Source of the DNA: SIG622 sp045596605
GTDB lineage: Bacteria > Bacillota > Clostridia > Oscillospirales > CAG-382
Assembly (NCBI GenBank): GCA_045596605.1
Contig: JAZOCR010000019.1
Location: 1-12,793, forward strand
Length of the DNA stretch: 12,793 bases
Reading direction: 5' to 3'
The first letter of the stretch is position 1. Every line of letters begins with the position of its first letter. Both the position numbers and the translations under genes were made by a program. The notes beneath the pieces were generated by a model, which ran no database searches, was not told the DNA's origin, and worked only from the letters and a program-made list of their open reading frames with translations. Below, in pieces: positions 1 through 7,200 of the stretch.

Positions 1-166
1 TCCATACAAAGGTTTTAAATACTGCCTTGATCGGGCGAAATTTGGACATAGTTCCAAAGGATATCGCCAAACCTAAAGGAAGCGCTAACACAAGTGTTAG
101 CGCAAAGATCATACAGGTGTTTTCTAAACCATCCAGCAGACTTAAAGTAACTTTCCAAAATTCCAT
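1..166 (-). CDS. Amino-acid ABC transporter permease, N-terminal part (cut by window edge)
   Basis: This is the first 55 codons of an inner-membrane permease of the polar amino-acid importer family (HisM/GlnP type), which forms the channel for the solute-binding protein encoded just upstream. The protein begins MEFWKVTLSLLDGLENTCMI and continues with a first membrane helix containing FALTLVLALPLGLAI (residues 21-35), then a short loop with Met-Ser-Lys. This matches the usual start of the family, where a helix ending in LALPLGL is followed by a loop of the R-M-S type. The ATG at 166 is preceded by AAAGGA with a spacing of 10 bases. The gap to the upstream stop is 38 bases, so the two genes are almost certainly one operon. 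A longer open frame over the same bases (15-212) encodes nothing recognisable and is a shadow. The substrate cannot be told from this fragment, and the ATPase gene presumably lies beyond the window. Confidence 0.85.
   Translation of the reverse strand, partial: MEFWKVTLSLLDGLENTCMIFALTLVLALPLGLAISFGTMSKFRPIKAVFKTFVW
82..103. repeat. Perfect 10-bp inverted repeat inside the permease gene
   Basis: The arms GCGCTAACAC and GTGTTAGCGC are perfect complements separated by two bases. The repeat lies in the part of the permease gene encoding the Ala-Leu-Thr-Leu-Val-Leu-Ala stretch of the first membrane helix. In RNA it could form a 9-bp stem with a 4-base loop. Repetitive Ala/Leu/Thr/Val codons can produce such symmetry by chance, so a function is not implied. 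Confidence 0.5.
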
Positions 167-204
167 TATTACTTTTTCCTTTAATTAAAAATATTGCCGA
201 AATA

Positions 205-1005
205 TTATTCAATAACCTCAGTTATCTGAAGAACGTTTTCAAATCCGTACTTCTTAGCAAGCTCCATAAGCTTTCCGTTTTCTTCGAGAGTTTTGATAGC
301 ATTGTTAACTTTTGCAGTTAACTCGCTGCCTTTTTTAAATCCGATTGCATAGATTTCAGAGTCGAGAACGATATCCTCTACAATTGCGAGGTCAGCATAG
401 TCGCCGTTGCCGCAAATGTTCTTTGCAAGAATAATATCAACTACGGCAAAATCTACAGCGCCTGCTTTAACTTCTGTGAATGCATTGATCTGAGCTGTTG
501 TAGCAAGGATTTTATCCTTATCGGTTACTTCAGCTGCATATGCTGCTCCGGCACTTCCGCCTTCTACACATGCGGTCTTTCCTGCGAGGTCAGCTTCGGA
601 CTTAACTTTAGCAAGATTGTCTGCTTTTACGACAACACACTGCTGATTGAGCATATATCCATATGAGAAATCAACAAGATCTGAACGCTTAACCTGAACG
701 CCGTTTACATCGTCAGAAGAATTTGCAGTAAAGCCGTTCCAGATACAATCAATTGCGCCTGACTCGAGCTCGTTATACTTCTGTGCCCAGTCTATAATCT
801 GGAATTCAACATCCATGCCGATAAGCTTACCAACCTCCTGAGCAAACTCTGTTTCAAAGCCTGTCCAGGTTCCATCTTCGTTCTGTTCGTTCATGTTTTC
901 AAAAATGGTTACTCCGCAGGTGAGAACGTTATCTTCCTTCTGACAGCCTGCAAAGCATACTGCGCACATGAGTGCTGCAAGTACAAGTGCAATAATCTTT
1001 TTCAT
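205..1005 (-). CDS. Amino-acid ABC transporter substrate-binding lipoprotein (SBP_bac_3 family)
   Basis: This 266-residue protein is the extracellular receptor that captures an amino acid and hands it to the ABC permease encoded next. It has a lipoprotein signal: Lys2-Lys3, a hydrophobic core, then the lipobox Phe-Ala-Gly-Cys, with Cys21 as the predicted lipidated residue. The mature part has the marks of the polar amino-acid-binding family (PF00497): GFETEFAQEVGKLIG at 49-63, DWAQKYNELESGAIDCIWNG at 72-91 followed by Phe-Thr, the hinge-region Gly-Gly-Ser at 149-151, and VDFAVVDIILA at 184-194. Where many relatives have the carboxylate-binding Thr-x-x-Glu-Arg just after the WNGFT motif, this protein has a longer Ser/Asp-rich stretch with only Arg107 nearby, so the ligand is uncertain. 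A strong GGAGG (1012-1016) precedes the ATG by 6 bases. The gene has its own consensus promoter and a palindrome in its leader. The family call is firm; the substrate (polar amino acid, Gln or cystine-like) is inference. Confidence 0.93.
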   Translation of the reverse strand: MKKIIALVLAALMCAVCFAGCQKEDNVLTCGVTIFENMNEQNEDGTWTGFETEFAQEVGKLIGMDVEFQIIDWAQKYNELESGAIDCIWNGFTANSSDDVNGVQVKRSDLVDFSYGYMLNQQCVVVKADNLAKVKSEADLAGKTACVEGGSAGAAYAAEVTDKDKILATTAQINAFTEVKAGAVDFAVVDIILAKNICGNGDYADLAIVEDIVLDSEIYAIGFKKGSELTAKVNNAIKTLEENGKLMELAKKYGFENVLQITEVIE

Positions 1006-1040
1006 AATTTTCCTCCGAAAAATACATTAAAATTTATTTG

Positions 1041-1070
1041 TTTATCACTTCACCGTGTTAAAGTGATAAA
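1041..1070. promoter_or_regulatory. Operator-like inverted repeat at the start of the importer transcript
   Basis: TTTATCACTT (1041-1050) and AAGTGATAAA (1061-1070) are perfect inverted copies separated by 10 bases, so the half-site centres are 20 bp apart, about two helical turns, as expected for a dimeric repressor bound to one face. The site covers roughly +7 to +36 of the predicted transcript. The RNA could instead fold into a 10-bp stem with a 10-base loop, but no U-run follows, so it is not a rho-independent terminator. The 71-base leader is too short for common amino-acid riboswitches or a T-box. I cannot name the regulator, and no regulator gene is in the window. Confidence 0.6.
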
Positions 1071-1082
1071 TCTGATGCTTAG

Positions 1083-1111
1083 ATTATACTCCGAACTTCC
1101 ACATTTGTCAA
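1083..1111 (-). promoter_or_regulatory. Consensus housekeeping promoter of the amino-acid importer operon
   Basis: Reading the minus strand, TTGACA (1111-1106) and TATAAT (1088-1083) are both perfect matches to the vegetative sigma-factor consensus and are separated by the ideal 17 bases. The predicted transcription start is near 1076, which gives a leader of about 71 nucleotides. Upstream of the -35 box the strand is rich in A-tracts (about 1112-1140), as in an UP element. A promoter this close to consensus would be expected to need repression; the palindrome at 1041-1070 is a natural site for that. Confidence 0.85.
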
Positions 1112-1169
1112 GTAAATTTCAGTTATTTTACATTATTTTCACATTTCTGCACCTTTGAAATTGCAAGCG

Positions 1170-1199
1170 TTCAAACAATACCATACAAAAATGTATAAA
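1170..1199 (+). promoter_or_regulatory. Possible promoter of the glucan synthase gene
   Basis: TTCAAA (1170-1175, four of six matches to the -35 consensus) and TATAAA (1194-1199, five of six) are separated by 18 bases. The predicted start near 1206 would leave a leader of about 74 nucleotides before the ATG at 1280. A second TATAAA at 1254-1259 has no good -35 partner and lies very close to the ribosome binding site. The stretch is AT-rich, so chance matches are likely and this is only the best candidate. Confidence 0.3.
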
Positions 1200-1238
1200 T
1201 ATGTGCGCTCACGCAAAAAATATGCAGAAAACAAGCCG

Positions 1239-1258
1239 TTATATTTCGGCAAATATAA
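1239..1258. promoter_or_regulatory. Inverted repeat just upstream of the glucan synthase ribosome binding site
   Basis: TTATATTT (1239-1246) and AAATATAA (1251-1258) are perfect complements around a CGGC centre. A second, competing pairing joins GCCG (1235-1238) with CGGC (1247-1250). The repeat ends about 10 bases before the Shine-Dalgarno region GAGGTG (1270-1275). It could be an operator overlapping a weak -10 box or a small leader hairpin affecting translation of the giant gene. AT-rich palindromes arise easily by chance, so the function is unproven. Confidence 0.4.
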
Positions 1259-1279
1259 AGCTAATTTAAGAGGTGGAAT

Positions 1280-4200
1280 ATGAGCGCTGATAATCGGGAA
1301 AATGACACTCTGTTGCAAACAGTAAAGGAAATTGCGAAAGCTTCAGCAGACGGACTTTTAGAGGCAGAGCTTTGCAAAAAAACAAAGCTGCAAAAGCTTA
1401 TTCGAGGTGACTTTCTGCAAATTAAGAAAGTGTGGTCGGAAATTTGCAAAAAGTTTGAAAAGTCGAGTTCTGCAGAGCTTCCCGGAATTTATATGTGGCT
1501 GTTTGATAATTTTTATATTATAGAAAATGAATATGACACGTTCAGTAATACTCTGAAAAAAGCTCCGCTTCTTCCGTCTGTAGATAAGCTTCCCAGAGTT
1601 TACGTTGCAGCGCTGCGCTTCTGTCGTTATTCAGATGCTCCTCTCTCTGAGCACTCCTGCAGTGAAATACTGCAGGCACTAAAAAACAACTGCACGCTTA
1701 TCCTTGACGAATACTTCTGCGCAGGTGCCCTTTTTCGTGCTGCACTTATCACTCGTGTTAAAGAGATACTTTTTGAATATAATCAAGCCCAAGACCGACT
1801 TTCGCCAAAGAAAGAAGAAAAATATGCAAAAAGCCTTGGTAACACTATTGCCTCTCTGAGGTACGTTTCTTATCACGACTTTGACTCTGAAGCACACAAA
1901 TCAGAAGTAGATGAAATTCTCTGTCTTGACCCATCAAAAGCATACTCAAATATGACGAACAGCACGAAAAATCTGTATCTTCACGCTTTGTGCAAAAAGG
2001 CAAAGGCACTTGGCGTTTCGGAAACCAAGTACGCAAAAAGGCTTCTTGAACGTGCAAACAGTGCGACAAGTGAAAAGGAACGGCATATTGGTTATCCTCT
2101 TTTAAAGACACGTAAAAGCACCAAATATGCATATTTCATTTCTCTGACAGGAATAACTCTTATCACAATGATATTGCTAGTTCTTATTTCTCCTCTATGC
2201 ATTTTTGCTTTGCTTCCCGTGTGGGAGGCGGTAAAGCAGCTCACAGATTTTGTTTTTTCAAGGGCAGTCAAAAGCTTCCCTCTCGCAAGGATGGAGCTTA
2301 CGGAAATTCCTGACGATTCGCCTGTTCTTGTAGTAATAACGTCACTGCTTCTTGGAGAGAAAAACGATGCAGAGCTGTTTGACAGACTTGAACGCATATA
2401 TCTTTCAAATGGCGGTAAAAATGTTTATTTCGGTATTCTTGGCGACATTTCAGATTTTTCAAGTGCAAAGGCACCTTCTGATGAAGCCGTAATAAATTAC
2501 GCCTACGGAAGAATTGATGCACTGAACAGAAAATACGGAAATAGCTTCATTCTGCTTGAACGCCGTCGTAGCTACTCAAAAAGTGAAGAAGCCTTTATGG
2601 GCTGGGAAAGAAAAAGAGGCGCAGTAGTAGAGCTTGTAAGACTGCTTTGTGGCAAAGCCACTACCTTCAGCAGCCACTCCTGTGCACTTGCAAAAGAAAT
2701 ACTCGGCAACAAAAAAATAAAATACGTAGTAACTCTTGACGCCGATACAAATCTTCCGATTGATGCGGTAAAGGATATGTGCTCTTTGATGCTTCATCCT
2801 TTAAATACGCCGGTGATTGACAAGAAAAAGGGCATTGTAACAAGCGGTCACGCCATAATGCAGCCAAAATGCGCTCCCGACCTTGCCGCCGCAACACGCA
2901 CCCCTTTTTCCCGTCTTTTCTGCGGAGTTGGCGGCGCAGATATATATTCCAGCGCATCCTTTGATATATATCAGAGTATATTCGGAGAAGGAATTTTCTG
3001 CGGAAAAGGTATTTTTGACGTAGAAGCCTTCAGCTATGTAATAGACGAGCGATGCACCTTCCCCGAAGATACAATCCTCAGTCACGACTGTCTTGAGGGT
3101 GCAAAATTGCGCAGTGCACTTATCACCGATATAGAACTCACAGACGGCTTTCCAAAGCACGAGCTTTCTTACCTGAAGCGCCGTCACAGATGGGTGCGTG
3201 GTGATATTCAGAACCTTATATTTCTTTTGGATAGCATAAGCTTTGGAAAAAATGACAGACGTAAAAACAATATAAACGCACTATCCCGTTTTAAGCTCTT
3301 TGACAATGCAAGGAGCGCTGCAGTTCCCTGCTTTGCCTTTTTCTGTGTTTTTCTTGCACCCTTTACAAGTCCGTTTGTAAGAACCGTGCTCCTGCTTTCC
3401 AGTCTTGCATACCATTTTATTCCTGTATTGCTTGACCTTGCAAGTATGCTTTTTTCCCTTGCCTTTAAATGTGTTGCGAGAAGATTTTTTTCAAAAGGCG
3501 TCACTACCGGAATATGGCAGAGCATTATGCGTATGATTTTCGGCGTTGCCATGCTTCCGAAAATTGCCCTTTCATCAGTTGATGCTATCTTCAGAAGTCT
3601 GTACCGAATGCTTGTAAGCAGAAAAAAGCTTCTCGAATGGCAAACTGCGGCACAAAGTGACGCAGGCGACGGAAGTCTTTTGATGTTTGTGCATAAAAAT
3701 ATTTTCTGTGCCTTTGCGGGATTTTTACTTTTCGCCTTTTCACCAAGCGGCTTTCTGCGTGCAGTAGCACTTCTGTGGCTCGCCTTCCCTATAATATGCT
3801 ATCACACGTCCTTTGACAAAAAGTCAGAAGATACCCATGAAGAAAAAGCAATAAAAGCAAAATCCCGTGAGTATGCAAAGGACATCTGGAGATTCTTTTC
3901 CGAAAACGTAACAGCGCAGGAAAATCATCTTCCTCCGGACAACATTCAGCTTGCTCCGCAGGAAAACGTAGCACACCGCACCTCCCCCACCAATATTGGT
4001 CTTTATCTTTTGTCTACACTGTGTGCCCGTGATTTCGGCTTTATAACCACAGATGAGCTTGAAAAAAGAATAGCCAACACCGTTTCTGTGCTTGAAAAGA
4101 TGCCAAAATGGCACGGACACCTTTACAACTGGTACGATACCGAAAATCTGTTGGTTCTACCGCCACGTTATATATCTACCGTTGACAGTGGAAACCTTAC

Positions 4201-7200
4201 GGCGTGTCTTATAACCCTTAAAGAAGGACTTCGTGAATACGTGTTTGAGTCCACCTCTCTTATAGAGATTATAGCAAGAATTGAAAAGCTCGAAGGCGAT
4301 ACGGACTACAGGCTGCTTTACAACAAAAAACGCAATTTGTTTTCACTGGGCGCAGAAATAAAGCCAGGCGGCGAATATACAATAAACGACGGCTGCTATG
4401 ACCTTCTTATGAGCGAAGCAAGAACCATCAGTTTTATACAGTGCGCAAAAAGAAACGTACCAAAAAAGCATTGGCAGGCTCTTTCACGCACGGTTGTTGG
4501 AAGTGGCGGCTATATAGGCCTTTACTCCTGGACCGGAACTGCCTTTGAATACTTTATGCCACCAATTTTTCTTCCGGTATACAAAAACTCTCTTTTTTAC
4601 GAAGCACTGCTTTTCGCACTGCGTGCCCAAAGAAGCCGCCAAGCCAAAAGCTCAGGCACTTCTGTGTGGGGAATTTCCGAAAGCGGTTACTTTTCCTTTG
4701 ACAGCGAGATGAATTACAGGTACAAAGCCTTCGGAGTGCCATGCACCGCACTTAAAAGCGGACTTGAAAAGGACCTTGTTATATCGCCTTACTCAAGCTT
4801 TCTGAGTATGTGTATAGGAAAACGCCGTGCGCTTGCAAATCTTGAAAGACTTCATAAGCTTGGATATTACGGCAAATACGGATTTTTTGAAGCAATAGAT
4901 TTTACGCCGAGAAGAAGTGGCAAAAAAGGGTCTGTTGTCAAAAGCTATATGTCCCATCATCTTGGAATGAGCCTTACTGCGCTTTGCAATGCCGCCTTTG
5001 ACGGTATCCTGACAAAAAGATTTATGAACGACAGAGCAATGGCAAGCGCAAGAGAGCTTCTTGAAGAAAGGATACCCGTAAACGCCGGAGTACGCCGGAT
5101 AAAAAAAGGGAACGATATTCCCACACAGCGTTCTTACCAGGGGACTTCCCATGGAAAAATATATACCGGAGCAAATCCTTGTGCACCAAAGGTATGCATT
5201 ATATCTGACGGAAATGTAAAATGCACGACAACGTCCCTTGGGCATTTTGAAATATCAGACGGAAGTATTCTTATAAATCACTGCGATTTTGAAAAATATG
5301 AATGTACAAATTCTTTGTACTGTTTTGCACATTACCAAAACAAAACCTTATCACCGTCCTTGCTTCCCGGAATAAACCCACGGGAAACCGTGTACAGCCT
5401 CAAAGCGACAGGAGGATACACAGAGCTATGCTCAAGGCTTCCGGGAGTTCTTGAATTTTCACAAAGCACCACCATTACAAGAAGTGAGCTTGCGGTGATA
5501 TGCGTAAAGCTCTTTGCAACTCCGAAAAACACAAATCACGATAAAGAGAGCCGCTCTTTAGAATTTGCCTTTTGCTTTACCCCCGTGCTTACAAAAAAGG
5601 AACATTTTCTTTCTCATATGAGTTTTTCTTCGCTGTTTTTAGAAGCGGAGTTTATAAAGGAAAGTAACATTCTTCTTTACAGGCGACGTATGCGAAACGA
5701 AGGAGAAAAGGAAGTGCTACTCGGTGTTGCGCTTTCCGATATTAACGCCCCATTTGTCTTTGATACAAGAGCTGACGACTGCTTCACATATAAGCACTCG
5801 CCGGGGGATTTTTCAGATATCTTTTCCCAAAGCTCCAAAAACAACCTCGGCGCATGTATAAGACCGTACTGCAAAATACGGACGGAAATTGCCGAAAACG
5901 GCGACAGATACACCTCGGAGCTACTCATATGCCAGGGCACTTCAAAGGATAAGATTATTCGCTCTATAGAAAATGCAAGAAAAAAATCCTTTGAAGAAAA
6001 AGTCAGGGCTCTTTCGGATGTTTCTGAAAAATTTACCACAAGTGCAGGCATAGGAATGTTCGGTGCAGACAAATCACCGTCCGCAGCAGAAAGGCTTCTT
6101 CCCGGAATAATTTTCGGTTCGGGTTCTCTCTTTCATACGGATAAAATTCCCACTCACATTGGAATGGATAAATTATGGAGGCACGGAATATCGGGGGATT
6201 ATCCAATCGTATCTTTGGTGGTTATATCCGGTGCGCTTATTCCAAAGCTTGAAAAGTTCATTCGCACGGCAAAGCTATTGAAGCTTTGCAAGACAAAATT
6301 CGATTTGTGTATTATTTATTCTGAAACGGAAAGATACCGCCGTCCTATAGCTTCTGAGATATGTGAGCTTATAGCAAAATGCGACTGCACAGAGCTTATT
6401 TCCAAAAGCGGCGGAGGTATTTTCCTTATAGACAGAAGCGATGCTGAATCCTATGCAAATGCAATACTTTTACGCTCGTGTATAAAAATAGACATTCTGT
6501 ACGACAGCAAAGCATTAATTGATACTCCGGTGGGCAACGAACTAAGGCTACCTGTTACTTTACCGAACCTCTCAGTTGATTTTCCAAAAAAGTCTTTTCC
6601 GGTTATATCCACACCGAGAGGAGATTTTGAGAAAAATTGCTTCATTGTCAGAAAAGACCGTGAATTAAAGTCCCCTCACTCCCATATTCTCACCGGCAGG
6701 CGCATATCCTGCCTTGTCACATCGGGAAGCCTTGGTTACACCTGGACTTACAACGCACAAAACAGAAGAATTACTCCTTTTCGTGACGATGCCCTTTCGG
6801 AAACAAGCGGAGAAAGAATATATCTTATTTCCGAAAAACGTGCTTACGACCTGTGCGCTATGGCAAGATACGTAACCTTTGCACCGGGAGAAGCAGTTTA
6901 CGTAGGAATTGCAGATGCAATAGAGTACTCGGTAACGGTTTATCTTTCAGAAAAGCTTGGCACAAAATACTGTGACGTGCGTCTGAAATTCCCTGCCGGC
7001 AGCACCGAATCACGAAAGCTTATGTATTATGCGGCTCCCGTTATGGGTAAAGACAGCAGTGAAAATAAATTTATTCAATACAGTGAAAAAAACGGAGTGC
7101 TTTTATTCAAAAATCCTTTTTCCGACTTTTTTGCAAATTATACAGGCTTTATTTGCGCATTAAAGTCAAATGAGGACTCGGTAAAAAGTGCCAAATATAT

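Noticed and set aside
15..212. 65-codon minus-strand open frame over the permease start
   Set aside because: It is in a different frame from the clear permease sequence and lacks any family resemblance; the permease frame starting at 166 has a ribosome binding site and a recognisable membrane helix.
1006..1082. Riboswitch or T-box in the importer leader
   Set aside because: The predicted leader is only about 71 nucleotides with a single simple hairpin and no T-box, SAM, lysine or glycine riboswitch motif visible.
4793..5245. 150-codon antisense open frame in the glucan synthase gene
   Set aside because: It lies opposite conserved cyclisation-domain codons and has no recognisable protein features.
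5304..5320. 7-bp inverted repeat GTACAAA/TTTGTAC inside the glucan synthase gene
   Set aside because: It is short, lies within coding sequence and has no regulatory context.
6269..6289. 8-bp inverted repeat (GCAAAGCT, 5-base loop) inside the glucan synthase gene
   Set aside because: It encodes Ala-Lys-Leu-Leu-Lys-Leu-Cys with similar codons; no T-run follows and a gene of 7.8 kb is expected to hold several such repeats by chance.
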